Counted from the first letter of the stretch, positions 8,481 to 16,879 are shown. The stretch is DNA of 64,000 nucleotides from Streptomyces pacificus (GCF_011766325.1 NZ_BLLG01000011.1:1-64000); one strand, 5' to 3'. Program-made: numbers and translations. The notes: generated from the letters alone by a model not told the origin.

Positions 8481-9425
8481 GTGACTGTCGACATCGATAA
8501 GACGGGTCCGGAGGACACTCCGCCGACGCCGAAGGCCGGACCGGAGGCCATCAAGGCCATCCCGGTGCGGCACTACGGCCGGTACGTCGCCGCCGTAGTG
8601 GCGATCGCGCTCCTCGCGTCGATCGTCGTCGCCTTCTCCCAGGGCAAGATCAACTGGGGGGCCATCCCCGAGAACTTCTTCGACCCGCGCATCCTCGAAG
8701 GCGTCGGGAACACCCTGCTGCTGACCGGCCTGTCGATGGCGATCGGCATCGTCGGCGGCATCCTGCTGGCGGTGATGCGCCTGTCGAAGAACCCGGTGAC
8801 CTCGTCGATCGCCTGGTTCTACATCTGGTTCTTCCGCGGCACCCCGGTCCTGGTCCAGCTCATCGTCTGGTTCAACCTCGGCCTGGTCTTCGAGTTCATC
8901 AACCTCGGACCGTTCTACAAGAACGAGTGGTCCGACTTCATGACCCCGTTCCTGACCGCGCTGCTCGGCCTGGGGCTGAACGAGGCCGCCTACATGGCCG
9001 AGATCTGCCGCGCCGGCCTGCTCGCGGTCGACGAGGGGCAGACCGAGGCCTCGCACGCGCTGGGCATGAGCCACGCCAAGACCCTGCGGCGCGTGGTGAT
9101 CCCCCAGGCCATGCGCGTCATCGTGCCCCCGACGGGCAACGAGGTCATCAACATGCTGAAGACCACCTCGCTCGTCTCGGTGGTCCAGTACTCCGAACTG
9201 CTCCGCCAGGCCCAGGACATCGGCCAGACCTCCGGCGCCCCGGTGGAGATGCTCTTCCTGGCGGCCTCCTGGTACCTGATCATGACATCGGTGCTCAGCG
9301 TCGGCCAGTACTACCTGGAGCGCTACTACGCCCGCGGCTCCAGCCGCAGCCTGCCGCCCACCCCGCTGCAGAGGATCAGGGCCACCGTCTTCTCGGTGCG
9401 CCGCCCGAAGGGAGTCGCGGCATGA
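8481..9425 (+). CDS. Polar amino-acid ABC transporter permease (HisM-type)
   Basis: A 314-residue membrane protein starting at a GTG. The cytoplasmic N-terminus of about 35 residues is followed by about five or six transmembrane helices. Two helices flank the HisM-type segment [19 protein letters not shown]. The EAA coupling loop is [20 protein letters not shown], which contacts the ATPase. The conserved [17 protein letters not shown] region is present as [18 protein letters not shown]. Only one permease gene is present, so it probably forms a homodimer. Its stop overlaps the next ATG by four bases, indicating translational coupling. Confidence 0.93.
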   Translation: MTVDIDKTGPEDTPPTPKAGPEAIKAIPVRHYGRYVAAVVAIALLASIVVAFSQGKINWGAIPENFFDPRILEGVGNTLLLTGLSMAIGIVGGILLAVMRLSKNPVTSSIAWFYIWFFRGTPVLVQLIVWFNLGLVFEFINLGPFYKNEWSDFMTPFLTALLGLGLNEAAYMAEICRAGLLAVDEGQTEASHALGMSHAKTLRRVVIPQAMRVIVPPTGNEVINMLKTTSLVSVVQYSELLRQAQDIGQTSGAPVEMLFLAASWYLIMTSVLSVGQYYLERYYARGSSRSLPPTPLQRIRATVFSVRRPKGVAA

Positions 9426-10183
9426 CCGCCATGGTCAAGGCCGAAGGCGTCCACAAGTCGTTCGGCCACATCGAAGTACTCAAGGGCATCGACCTCGAGG
9501 TCGCCCCCCGCGAGGTGTTCTGCCTCATCGGCCCCTCCGGCTCCGGCAAGTCGACCTTCCTCAGGTGCATCAACCACCTGGAGAAGATCAACGCGGGCCG
9601 GCTCTACGTCGACGGCGAACTCGTCGGCTACCGCCAGAGGGGCGACAAGCTCTACGAGCTCAAGGACAGCGAGGTCGCCCTCAAGCGCCGCGACATCGGC
9701 ATGGTGTTCCAGCGGTTCAACCTGTTCCCGCACATGACCGCCGTCGAGAACGTCATGGAAGCACCCGTGCAGGTGAAGGGCGAGGCAAAGGCCGTCGCCC
9801 GCGAGCGGGCCCTGAAGCTGCTGGACCGCGTCGGGCTGTCCGACCGGGCCGGGAACTACCCCTCCCAGCTCTCCGGCGGCCAGCAGCAGCGCGTCGCCAT
9901 CGCCCGCGCCCTGGCGATGGAGCCCAAGCTGATGCTCTTCGACGAGCCCACCAGCGCCCTCGACCCCGAACTGGTCGGCGACGTCCTCGACGTCATGCGC
10001 GGCCTGGCCGAGGACGGCATGACGATGGTCGTCGTCACCCATGAGATGGGCTTCGCCCGCGAGGTCGGCGACAGCCTGGTCTTCATGGACGGCGGCGTCG
10101 TCGTCGAGTCGGGCAACCCCCGTGACGTGCTGACCGACCCCCAGCACGACCGCACCAAGGCGTTCCTCTCCAAGGTGCTGTAG
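9422..10183 (+). CDS. Polar amino-acid ABC transporter ATP-binding protein (GlnQ-type)
   Basis: A 253-residue ATPase with all hallmarks: Walker [11 protein letters not shown]-loop [10 protein letters not shown], signature LSGGQQQR, Walker [13 protein letters not shown] and the switch histidine in VVTHEM. It has a small insertion after the Walker A region ([20 protein letters not shown]) common in actinobacterial GlnQ proteins. The start ATG lies within the permease stop (ATGA), the usual arrangement for stoichiometric translation. The operon ends here with a very strong hairpin. Confidence 0.95.
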   Translation: MTAMVKAEGVHKSFGHIEVLKGIDLEVAPREVFCLIGPSGSGKSTFLRCINHLEKINAGRLYVDGELVGYRQRGDKLYELKDSEVALKRRDIGMVFQRFNLFPHMTAVENVMEAPVQVKGEAKAVARERALKLLDRVGLSDRAGNYPSQLSGGQQQRVAIARALAMEPKLMLFDEPTSALDPELVGDVLDVMRGLAEDGMTMVVVTHEMGFAREVGDSLVFMDGGVVVESGNPRDVLTDPQHDRTKAFLSKVL

Positions 10184-10203
10184 CGGTCCGGTGGAACACC
10201 GCA

Positions 10204-10251
10204 CCGGAAGCCGGAGGCGGCAGGGCGTGCCCTGCCGCCTCCGGCTTCCGG
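10204..10251. terminator. Perfect 23-bp hairpin terminator
   Basis: Arms 10204-10226 and 10229-10251 are exactly complementary (CCGGAAGCCGGAGGCGGCAG...), with a two-base loop, 20 bases after the ABC ATPase stop. There is no U-tract, as is usual for Streptomyces terminators. It lies 15 bases from the end of the methyltransferase remnant on the other strand and could serve both directions. Confidence 0.9.
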
Positions 10252-10265
10252 TCGTCCGGGCCGGG

Positions 10266-10408
10266 TCACTTCAGCGCGAGCACCAACGCGTCGGAGGGGG
10301 ACGCCCACACCGGCCGCACCTCGGCGAAGCCCCCGGCGCGCAGGGTGTCGGCATGCCGGCGGACGGACGGGATGCCGCCCTCCGCGTGCTCGCCGTACGG
10401 CGGGTCCG
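10266..10408 (-). pseudogene. 3' remnant of SAM-dependent methyltransferase
   Basis: The minus frame ending at 10266 reads DPPYGEHAEGGIPSVRRHAD, then TLRAGGFAEVRPVWASPSDA, ending LVLALK. This is a typical C-terminus of class I SAM methyltransferases (GGF.EV.PVW...VLALK). Upstream the homology stops abruptly at about 10408, where the truncated XRE reading frame takes over. The matching N-terminal part is at 11378-11707 on the same strand. Together they are two ends of one gene that has lost roughly its middle third. Confidence 0.7.
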
Positions 10409-10738
10409 CTGATACAGCGGCAAGCGCACTTCCTGCGCCTGCTTGAGCCCGGCCCGTTCCATGCGGCGCCAGTTGACCCACATGCCCTCAGCGGTCCGCA
10501 GCGAGGCGATCAGGTCTTCGGTCTGGTCCTCGGCACCGCACGCCTGACACCAGGCCCGAATGTCGTCAGCGGACGGGGGCGTCTTGGCGTTCATGATCCG
10601 AGACGACTTGGACCGGCTCCACCCGCAGCGCTCGGCCAGGTCGAGACCGGTCAGCCCGGCATCCCGGCAGAGATCCGCGAGACGTTCCGCGAGAGCCTGC
10701 CGGGCCCGCCGGGCACTGGAAGATGCAGAGACAGCCAT
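10271..10738 (-). CDS. XRE-family regulator, truncated (DUF5753/Scr1-type domain lost)
   Basis: The ATG at 10738 begins MAVSASSSARRARQALAERL. A helix-turn-helix lies at about residues 20-65 (AGLTGLDLAERCGWSRSKSS, PSADDIRAWCQACG), followed by the linker LKQAQEVRLPLYQRTRR. In Scr1/DUF5753 regulators this segment leads into a domain of about 180 residues. Here the sequence runs into another frame of the methyltransferase remnant, so residues after about 110 are spurious. The start is 10 bases after the DUF6879 stop, so they form an operon. DNA binding might survive but ligand or partner sensing should be lost. Confidence 0.7.
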   Translation of the reverse strand: MAVSASSSARRARQALAERLADLCRDAGLTGLDLAERCGWSRSKSSRIMNAKTPPSADDIRAWCQACGAEDQTEDLIASLRTAEGMWVNWRRMERAGLKQAQEVRLPLYQRTRRTASTRRAASRPSAGMPTPCAPGASPRCGRCGRPPPTRWCSR

Positions 10739-10748
10739 GGGTGCGTGA

Positions 10749-11279
10749 TCAGGCGGGCCGGTACTCCGCGTGAGGAATCGCGCGCTCCCACGCTGCCTCA
10801 TACGCGCTGACGTACTGCGCGGCCAACGTCGGATCATGCACGACTTCCATGCGCGCACCCGTCCACTGCCCCTCGCCGCTGAAGTGGTGCAGGATCACGG
10901 TTTCCTCATCCATGACCCACCCGTCCAGCGCGGGGAGCAGCAGATCACGCGCCCGCGAGCGAGGCAGCCAACGGACGTCCTCGCCGGCTGCGACGTTCGT
11001 GAAGGTGCCGTCGTACTCGTACCGGACGTAGTCGCTCAGCGGCTCCGAGACCACACGCAGACGACGCATGACGACACCACGCCCGGTCGTCTCGGCCACC
11101 ACGTCCAGCCACGACCGCCACCACGACTCGCGGTCTGCCGGGTCGTACCGGTGCCCTTCCTGCCAACGGATGAACTCCGGGTCATCCCGCATGTAGCTGT
11201 CCCGCATCTCAAGGTGCATCGCCGAGCGCTGCGCCTTGGCGAGGCATTCACGTACCGCTGTTGCCACCGTTGTCCTCAC
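10749..11279 (-). CDS. DUF6879 family protein
   Basis: A protein of about 176 residues with the family pattern AQRSAMHLEMRDSY, then W-rich RESWWRSWLDVV, GRGVVMRRLRVVSEPLSDYV, VRWLPRSRARDLLLPALDGW and ILHHFSGEGQW. DUF6879 proteins are common next to XRE/DUF5753 regulators and in actinobacterial integrative elements. Their function is not known, although a toxin or effector-like role has been suggested for such partners. The start may be GTG 11279 or GTG 11267. The frame overlaps the end of an upstream gene fragment. It appears full length, unlike its neighbours on both sides. Confidence 0.8.
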   Translation of the reverse strand: MRTTVATAVRECLAKAQRSAMHLEMRDSYMRDDPEFIRWQEGHRYDPADRESWWRSWLDVVAETTGRGVVMRRLRVVSEPLSDYVRYEYDGTFTNVAAGEDVRWLPRSRARDLLLPALDGWVMDEETVILHHFSGEGQWTGARMEVVHDPTLAAQYVSAYEAAWERAIPHAEYRPA

Positions 11280-11390
11280 TGTCCGGACGGGGAATGAACT
11301 GGAGCATGTTCGCAGGGAGCCGGATCACGGTCTCGTGGTCCGGCACGTCCGTCGAGTGACCCGGCACCGAGCCGACTTCAAGACGCAGGG
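11248..11390 (-). pseudogene. 3' end of an unidentified gene upstream of DUF6879
   Basis: A minus-strand frame reads EVGSVPGHSTDVPDHETVIR, then LPANMLQFIPRPDSEDNGG, ending NSGT at the stop at 11248. It overlaps the DUF6879 start by 20-32 bases, the spacing of a real operon. It has no start codon within the block and disappears at the methyltransferase junction (about 11381-11395). It is therefore the tail of a gene that was cut when this DNA arrived. I do not recognise the family. Confidence 0.5.
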
Positions 11391-11707
11391 TCCGCGAGGT
11401 CGGCGGTGACGAAGGTGACGCGCCGGTCCCCGGCGAAGTACCCCTCGGCGATGGTCAGCAGGGCGGGGTCGAGGTCGACGCCGACGCTCTCCGCCTTCGG
11501 GAAGCGCTTGAGCAGTCTGTCCGTGATACTCCCCGTGCCGCAGGCGAGGTCCAGGACCCTCGGCTCGGGGCCGGCGAAGGCCTCGACCATGTCCAGCATC
11601 ACCCGGAACCGCTCCTCGCGGCCGGGCATGTACCACTCCTGCTGGCGGTCCCCGCTCTCCTGCCAGGCCCGCCAGTCGGTTTCGGTCGCGGCCGTGCTCT
11701 CGGTCAT
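11378..11707 (-). pseudogene. 5' remnant of SAM-dependent methyltransferase
   Basis: The ATG at 11707, with GGAGGAG nine bases upstream, starts MTESTAATETDWRAWQESGD. Motif I of class I methyltransferases is intact (VLDLACGTGSITDRLLKRFP), as are motif II (VGVDLDPALL) and the start of motif III (VTFVTADLADPA). The frame then stops at 11378, after about 109 residues, where about 250-280 are expected. The C-terminal end lies at 10266-10408. About 970 bases of unrelated sequence now occupy the place of the missing middle. The product would bind SAM poorly if at all. Confidence 0.8.
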
Positions 11708-11798
11708 CCGCACTCCTCCGTTCCGTAATACCCTCGAAACGAGAGCATTACTTACCTCATCCATCGCCGGCACTAGCCCTCATCCGTAAGGACTACAA

Positions 11799-12425
11799 GT
11801 GGAACTGGCCTCTTACTCGGACTATGCCGTGCGTCTGGTCAACACCGAGGAGCCGGACCGCGGCAAGGACGCGCTCACCTCGGTGGAGGGCGTCCGCGAA
11901 CTCTTCGGCGCGTCCCCGATGGCGCGCCGGGCCACCGACGCGGACGTCACCCGGTTCCGGTCGGTGCGGACCAGGCTCCGGGCGGTCTTCGCCGCCGCGG
12001 ACTCGGGCGACCAGACCCAGGCCGTGGACCTGCTCAACTCGCTGCTCCTGGACTTCCCGGTGAGCCCGCAGGTCTCCGGCCACGACTTCCTCGACGGCGA
12101 GGGCCGGCCCCGCTGGCACCTGCACCTCGCCGACCACCCCTCCAACGCGACCTCCGGCTACGCCGCGATCGCCGCGATGGGGCTCGCCTTCCACCTCACC
12201 GAGCACGGCGTCGACCGGCTCGGCCTCTGTCAGGCGGCGCCCTGCCGCAACGCCTACCTGGACACCTCCACCAACCGCTCGCGCCGCTACTGCTCCGACC
12301 GCTGCGCCACCCGCGCCAACGTCGCCGCCTACCGGGCCCGCAAGCGCCTGGAGACCGAGCGGTCCGAAAGCACGGGCCGCACGGCTGAGGACGCCCAGGC
12401 CAGCAGACCGAGGACCGACCTCTGA
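11799..12425 (+). CDS. CGNR zinc-finger / ABATE domain transcriptional regulator
   Basis: A 208-residue protein from a GTG start. The N-terminal ABATE domain is about residues 1-130. The C-terminal zinc finger of CGNR type has cysteines in LGLCQAAPCRNAYLDTSTNR and RRYCSDRCATRANVAAYRAR. These proteins are thought to be stress-response regulators. It is divergent from the methyltransferase remnant and convergent with sodX, overlapping the sodX 3' end by 97 bases. The last 25 residues (ESTGRTAEDAQASRPRTDL) are encoded in that overlap and have low complexity. Confidence 0.87.
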   Translation: MELASYSDYAVRLVNTEEPDRGKDALTSVEGVRELFGASPMARRATDADVTRFRSVRTRLRAVFAAADSGDQTQAVDLLNSLLLDFPVSPQVSGHDFLDGEGRPRWHLHLADHPSNATSGYAAIAAMGLAFHLTEHGVDRLGLCQAAPCRNAYLDTSTNRSRRYCSDRCATRANVAAYRARKRLETERSESTGRTAEDAQASRPRTDL

Positions 12426-12748
12426 CCGCGGGGCCGCGGCCGGTAGCGCGCCCGTACCCGGCCCAGCAGCAGGTCCCCGGGCACCGCGCCGAACACCCGG
12501 CTGTCGCCTTCGGCGTACGGGTTGTCGCCCAGCACCCACCAGCCGTCCCCGCGCCGCTCGGCCAGCCGCTTCACGATCAGCAGGTCCTGCTGCAGCGGAT
12601 GCCGCAGCACGGCCACGTCGCCGGACCGCACGGCGGCGCCGTAGTGGACCAGCAGCCGGTCCCCGTGCGCCAGCGCGGGGAGCATGGAGGGCCCGGTCAC
12701 CTCCGCGACTCCGAAGGGCGCACCCGGCTCCCGCCCCAGACCCGTCAT
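12329..12748 (-). CDS. sodX: Nickel-type superoxide dismutase maturation protease
   Basis: A 139-residue S26 (signal peptidase-like) protease that removes the SodN leader so the nickel hook can form. The catalytic serine is in EVTGPSMLPALAHGDRLLV and the general-base lysine in LLIVKRLAERRGDGW. The box GDNPYAEGDSR is conserved. The ATG at 12748 follows GGAGG. There is no clear membrane anchor at the N-terminus, and the C-terminus is basic. It is divergent from sodN, as in other Streptomyces. Its 3' end overlaps the CGNR gene. Confidence 0.93.
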   Translation of the reverse strand: MTGLGREPGAPFGVAEVTGPSMLPALAHGDRLLVHYGAAVRSGDVAVLRHPLQQDLLIVKRLAERRGDGWWVLGDNPYAEGDSRVFGAVPGDLLLGRVRARYRPRPRGQRSVLGLLAWASSAVRPVLSDRSVSRRLRAR

Positions 12749-12895
12749 GGGCCACCTCCGTCTCTCGGTACGTTCCACCGCACGTCCCGCGATCACCCTG
12801 GACTTTTGACCCAAGCCCCAGGGGCACCCGGGTAAACGCGCCTCCCACGGAGTAATCTCCCACCTGAGAAGACGATCACGAGGAAGGACAGCTCA

Positions 12896-13291
12896 ATGCT
12901 CTCCCGCCTGTTTGCCCCCAAGGTGAAGGTCAGCGCGCACTGCGACCTGCCCTGCGGCGTCTACGACCCCGCCCAGGCCCGTATCGAGGCCGAGTCGGTC
13001 AAGGCCGTGCAGGAGAAGATGGCCGCCAACGACGACCCGCACTACCAGTCCCGTGCCACGGTGATCAAGGAGCAGCGCGCGGAGCTCGCCAAGCACCACG
13101 TGTCGGTGCTCTGGAGCGACTACTTCAAGCCCCCGCACTTCGAGAAGTACCCGGAGCTGCACCAGCTGGTCAACGAGACCCTGAAGGCGCTCTCCGCGGC
13201 CAAGGCCTCGACCGACCCGAAGACGGGCGAGAAGGCCCTGGAACTCATCGCCGAGATCGACCGGATCTTCTGGGAGACCAAGAAGGCCTGA
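12896..13291 (+). CDS. sodN: Nickel superoxide dismutase
   Basis: A 131-residue precursor with a 14-residue leader ending VKVSA before the mature N-terminus HCDLPCGVYDP. The nickel hook residues His1, Cys2 and Cys6 are present, with Tyr9 nearby. The mature protein is 117 residues, the normal size, with the conserved helical bundle (LHQLVNETLKALSAAKASTD). It disproportionates superoxide in the cytoplasm as a hexamer. In S. coelicolor its mRNA is targeted by a small RNA from sodF through the 5' leader when nickel is scarce (literature from memory). I see no clear Nur box here. A strong terminator follows. Confidence 0.97.
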   Translation: MLSRLFAPKVKVSAHCDLPCGVYDPAQARIEAESVKAVQEKMAANDDPHYQSRATVIKEQRAELAKHHVSVLWSDYFKPPHFEKYPELHQLVNETLKALSAAKASTDPKTGEKALELIAEIDRIFWETKKA

Positions 13292-13344
13292 TCTAGGGCT
13301 AGGGCGCCTGATCTGCGGTTTCGCTGGTCATATCGCCTACCGGT

Positions 13345-13396
13345 CCGCACCCGGTCCGCAGTCCGCCGAGCACGGCGGACTGCGGACCGGGTGCGG
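13345..13396. terminator. 24-bp perfect hairpin after sodN
   Basis: Arms 13345-13368 (CCGCACCCGGTCCGCAGTCC...) and 13373-13396 are exact complements around a four-base loop AGCA, 54 bases downstream of the sodN stop. No other gene is visible between 13292 and 13573. Confidence 0.9.
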
Positions 13397-13573
13397 TCCC
13401 CTTTATGCGGCCGCGGGTGTGCGCAGGTCCGCAGTGTGACGGCGGCGCTGATCAGTTGGGTCTCGTAGCCGGGGAAGCCGCGCGGCCTGTCCACGCCCTC
13501 GGCAGGACGGCGGCGAGTTCGCCGCCGCTGCCCGGGTGCCCCGGCGTGATGGAGGCCGGTCTGCCGGTCGTGC

Positions 13574-13960
13574 TCAGATCAGGTGGGTGATGCAGAACGG
13601 GTGGCCTGCGGGGTCCAGCAGAACCCTCCACCGATCGGACTGGGGCTGCGCCGGGGGCTCGACAGCACCCAGGGCCAGCAGGTGAGCCTGCGCGGCATCC
13701 AGGTCGTCGACGCCCAGTTCGATGTGGGCCTGCTTCTCCTGGGAGGGGTCGGGCCAGGTGGGACGCCGGTAGTCGGTCAACCGGTTGAACCCCAGTCCGG
13801 CCGAGCCCTCCTGGCCGAGCATGACGAAGTCGTCGCTGGAGTAGACGACGGGCAGGCCGAGGACCTCGCCGTAGAAACGGGCCATTTCGGCGGGGTCCGG
13901 GCAGTCGAAGGTGACGGCCCCGTAGCGGATCGCGGGTGCGGACGTGTTTGCGTTGCTCAT
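13574..13960 (-). CDS. VOC-family (glyoxalase/bleomycin-resistance-like) protein
   Basis: A 128-residue single-module VOC fold. It shows the first beta strand with YGAVTFDCPDPAEMARFYGE, the middle HIELGVDDLDAAQAHLLALG and the end WRVLLDPAGHPFCITHLI. One histidine (HIEL) and one glutamate/aspartate are placed as in metal-binding members, so either a small-molecule binder or a lyase is possible. The start at 13960 is MSNANTSAPAIRY. The divergent DNA holds a decayed WYL/DeoR-type regulator, and such pairs usually sit with their regulated gene. The substrate is unknown. Confidence 0.85.
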   Translation of the reverse strand: MSNANTSAPAIRYGAVTFDCPDPAEMARFYGEVLGLPVVYSSDDFVMLGQEGSAGLGFNRLTDYRRPTWPDPSQEKQAHIELGVDDLDAAQAHLLALGAVEPPAQPQSDRWRVLLDPAGHPFCITHLI

Positions 13961-14022
13961 GAGGAAGACGCTACGACGGAATCAGGACAGTTCCCGTCCT
14001 CTTCATGCGGGACCTTCACGAG

Positions 14023-14300
14023 GTGATCGGCACATCCGCCCGCCTGCTGCGACTGGTCTCACTGCTGTCCTCACGCCCGCCCGTCGTGGACCTGCGGCGA
14101 GCCGGCCGACCACATGGCTGTGACCGAGCGCGCAGCACGGCGGGACATCGCCCGGATCCGGGAACTCGGCTCCCGACCCGGCTCTGCTCGTCTCCCACTC
14201 CCCCGCGACCGGCAGCTGCCCACGCTACGCGACGATGCCGCCCGTCAGCCAGGCTCGGCGACCGACCGACGAGGGCCCCGCAGTGCTGCCGACCGACGAG
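14023..14300 (+). pseudogene. Decayed WYL/DeoR-type HTH regulator fragment
   Basis: From GTG 14023 the frame reads MIGTSARLLRLVSLLSSRP, the signature opening of WYL-domain regulators. It then continues in a neighbouring frame as SWTCGEPADHMAVTERAARR and DIARIRELGSRPGSA, the expected second half of the helix-turn-helix. A single frameshift near 14080-14085 separates the halves. Downstream of about 14180 the similarity to the family disappears and the WYL domain is missing before the LysR gene end at 14331. It is divergent from the VOC gene, which it probably once regulated. Confidence 0.75.
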
Positions 14301-14330
14301 GGTCCCGCGGCGGCGTGCACCCGATCGTGC

Positions 14331-15242
14331 TCAGCGCCCGTCGCCGAGAGCCTGCCGGGCGGCACGGAGGCAGACGGCGACGGCCGGGTCATCGCGGGTG
14401 GTGCTCCGGGTGAGCGCCAGGAGGGTGCGCCGCATGCGGGGAGCGGTCCGCAGTCCGGTGACGCCCGGTTGCTCCTCGGCCATGCCGGCGGGAAGGAAGG
14501 CCACACCGGCATCGGCGGCGACGAGCGCGGCCAGGACGTGCAGCCCCTCGAACTCCCAGCGCCGCGAGGGCGTGGCGTCGACGGAGGCCAGGTGCCGGTC
14601 GCCGGCGGCCCGGGAGAGCTGTCCGACGGGAGCGCACAGCCAGGTCCGGTCGGCGACGATCTGCCGTAGCCGCGCGGCGGTGGCCGGGCCGGGATGTCCG
14701 GCGAGCGGGTGGCCGGCAGGGACCGCCAGGACGATGTCCTCACGGCGCAGGCGGTGCACGGCCAGACCGGTGCCGTCGGCGGGTGGGTGCGCGGACCAGT
14801 CATCGATGACGGCCAGGTCGTAGCGGCGGTCCAGGACGGCTGCGGCGGCGTTGGCCGAACCGGTCTCGTGTGCCACGACGGTCAGTTCGGGGTGGACGCG
14901 CTGCAGCTCGGCCAGCCGGGGAGCGAGCGCGGGGGCGAGAGCGGGGATGCAGCTGACGGCCACCCTGCCGCCGACGGTGCCCGCCCGGGCGCGCATCCGG
15001 CTCTCGGCGGACTCCACGGCGTCGAGGATGCGCGCGGCGTGCCCGGCCAGTTCGCGTCCCGCGTCGGTCAGGCTCGCCCGCCGGGCGGTGCGCTCGATCA
15101 GCGCGATGCCCGCCTCCCGCTCCAGGGTGGCCAGTTGCTGGGAGACCGCCGACGGCGAATACCCCAGGTCGGCGGCTGTGGCGGTGATGGTGCCCCGGGC
15201 GGCGAAGCGGGCCAGGATCTCCAGCCGCCGCAGATCGAGCAT
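14331..15242 (-). CDS. LysR family transcriptional regulator
   Basis: A 303-residue protein. The winged HTH is residues 1-60 (LRRLEILARFAARGTITATA, LGYSPSAVSQQLATLEREAG), followed by the linker helix and a periplasmic-binding-like effector domain from about residue 90 (VGGRVAVSCIPALAPALAPR, VLAVPAGHPLAG). The start at 15242 is MLDLRRLE. It is divergent from the aminotransferase gene with 133 bases between starts, the classic layout for a LysR protein controlling its neighbour. The effector is unknown. No clear T-N11-A palindrome could be fixed by eye. Confidence 0.9.
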   Translation of the reverse strand: MLDLRRLEILARFAARGTITATAADLGYSPSAVSQQLATLEREAGIALIERTARRASLTDAGRELAGHAARILDAVESAESRMRARAGTVGGRVAVSCIPALAPALAPRLAELQRVHPELTVVAHETGSANAAAAVLDRRYDLAVIDDWSAHPPADGTGLAVHRLRREDIVLAVPAGHPLAGHPGPATAARLRQIVADRTWLCAPVGQLSRAAGDRHLASVDATPSRRWEFEGLHVLAALVAADAGVAFLPAGMAEEQPGVTGLRTAPRMRRTLLALTRSTTRDDPAVAVCLRAARQALGDGR

Positions 15243-15375
15243 CAGATCTCCTTATCCAGTCCACCGCATTTTCGCGCTGTTGCCGATGCTACTCCCCGGG
15301 GCACGCTGGAGGGGCGCGGCGGAGCGCCGCGGCTCCACGGCACCGCTGTCCGGTGCCCGCACGGAACGGATACCC

Positions 15376-16644
15376 ATGACGTCCCCTTCCGCCACGCTCG
15401 CCGTCGACGAGGCCGTTCAGGCCCTTCGAGAGGCCGGGCACGACGTGCTGCACCTGGGATTCGGCGAAGCCGGAGTGCCGGTCGCCCCGGGCCTGACCGA
15501 GCTGCTCGCCGACGCCCACCTGCGCAACGGATACGGCCCGGTCGCCGGTTCGCCGCAGGCCCGCGCCGCCGCGGCGGGCTGGTTCACCAGGCGCGGCCTG
15601 TCCACCGAACCGGGCCAGATCCTCTTCGCCCCCGGCAGCAAGCCCCTGCTGTTCGCCCTGCTGGCCGCGATCGGCGGTGACGTGGTGCTGCCCCGCCCGT
15701 CGTGGGTCTCCTACGCGGCCCAGGCCGCTCTGCTGGGCCGCCGCGTCGTCACCGTGCCCGTCCCCGCGGAGGCCGGCGGCATTCCCGACCCCGATCTGCT
15801 GGAGCAGGCCCTGCGGGGGGCCGTGGCGGAGGGGGCCCGGCCGGGTGCGCTGGTCCTCACCGTCGCGGACAACCCGACCGGCACCATCGCCCCCGCCGAA
15901 CAGGTCGAGGCGGTCTGCGCGATCGCCGAACGCCACGGCCTCGCGGTCGTCAGCGACGAGATCTACGCCGAGCTGAGCCACCGCGGCACGGTCACCAGCC
16001 CGGTGCGGTACCTGGCCGAACGCACCGTCGTCACCACCGGGCTGAGCAAGTCCCTGGCCCTGGGCGGTTGGCGGATCGGCTTCGCCCGCACCCCTTCGGG
16101 CAGCTGGGGGCGGCGCCTGCAGCGGGAGCTGACCGGGGTCGCCAGCGAGATCTGGTCCAGCCTGGCCGCACCCATGCAGGCCGTCGCCGCCCACGCCCTG
16201 GACGACCCACCGGAGGTCACCGCACACATCGCCGCGGCCCGCCGGCTGCACGCCCGCATCGCCGCCGAGGTGCACACCAGGCTCCGCACGACCGGAGCAC
16301 TCTGCCGCCCGCCCGGGGCCGGCTTCTACCTCTACCCCGACTTCGGCCCCAACCGTGCGGCGCTGCGCGCCCGGGGGATCACCACCGGCACCGAGCTGGC
16401 CACCGCGCTGCTCGAGCGGCACGGCATCGCCACCCTGCCCGGCAGCGCGTTCGGCGAAGCCGGCACCGCCCTGACCCTCAGGCTCGCCACCAGCCTCCTG
16501 TACGGCACCACCCCGCAGCAGCGCCACATGGCACTGACCTCGCCGGAACCACAGGACCTGCCCTGGATATCGTCCGCCCTCACCCGCCTCGGCACCGCAC
16601 TGGGTGACCTCACCACCGACCGGCACGCCCGCCCCCAGAGCTGA
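15376..16644 (+). CDS. PLP-dependent aminotransferase, class I/II
   Basis: A 422-residue fold-type I enzyme. The PLP lysine is in VVTTGLSKSLALGGWRIGFA and the aspartate binding the pyridine nitrogen is in LAVVSDEIYAELSH. Other conserved elements are NPTG (as DNPTGTIAP), the FGEA substrate loop near the start and the C-terminal arginine region ALTLRLATS. The start is ATG 15376, and the long upstream extension of the frame is non-coding. The closest families are aspartate/aromatic or alanine aminotransferases, but the substrate is unassigned. It is divergent from a LysR regulator. Confidence 0.88.
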   Translation: MTSPSATLAVDEAVQALREAGHDVLHLGFGEAGVPVAPGLTELLADAHLRNGYGPVAGSPQARAAAAGWFTRRGLSTEPGQILFAPGSKPLLFALLAAIGGDVVLPRPSWVSYAAQAALLGRRVVTVPVPAEAGGIPDPDLLEQALRGAVAEGARPGALVLTVADNPTGTIAPAEQVEAVCAIAERHGLAVVSDEIYAELSHRGTVTSPVRYLAERTVVTTGLSKSLALGGWRIGFARTPSGSWGRRLQRELTGVASEIWSSLAAPMQAVAAHALDDPPEVTAHIAAARRLHARIAAEVHTRLRTTGALCRPPGAGFYLYPDFGPNRAALRARGITTGTELATALLERHGIATLPGSAFGEAGTALTLRLATSLLYGTTPQQRHMALTSPEPQDLPWISSALTRLGTALGDLTTDRHARPQS

Positions 16645-16879
16645 TCACTGCCGGTGGGCCCGCCGCACCGCCCCGCCCATCGACGGCCGCCTCCGGCGCA
16701 CACGACCACCGGCCGCGCGGCCCCGTCGGAGAACCGGCCACGGCGAACGGCCGTGATGCCGATGAGGCATGCCCCGCTCCCCTCCCCCGGATCAGGCGGA
16801 CGGCATGACGTGTCGGGCCCCCGAGATGCCCGACGGGGCGGTGAGGAGGGCCGCCCGAGTCCGGCCACCGGCGGGCCGT

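Noticed and set aside
12780-12895. Nur operator upstream of sodN
   Set aside because: No TTGCAA-type palindrome could be found. Nickel control, if present, probably acts through other means.
13405-13590. A 61-residue plus-strand frame after the sodN terminator
   Set aside because: No ribosome site and no recognisable protein pattern. It overlaps the VOC gene end.
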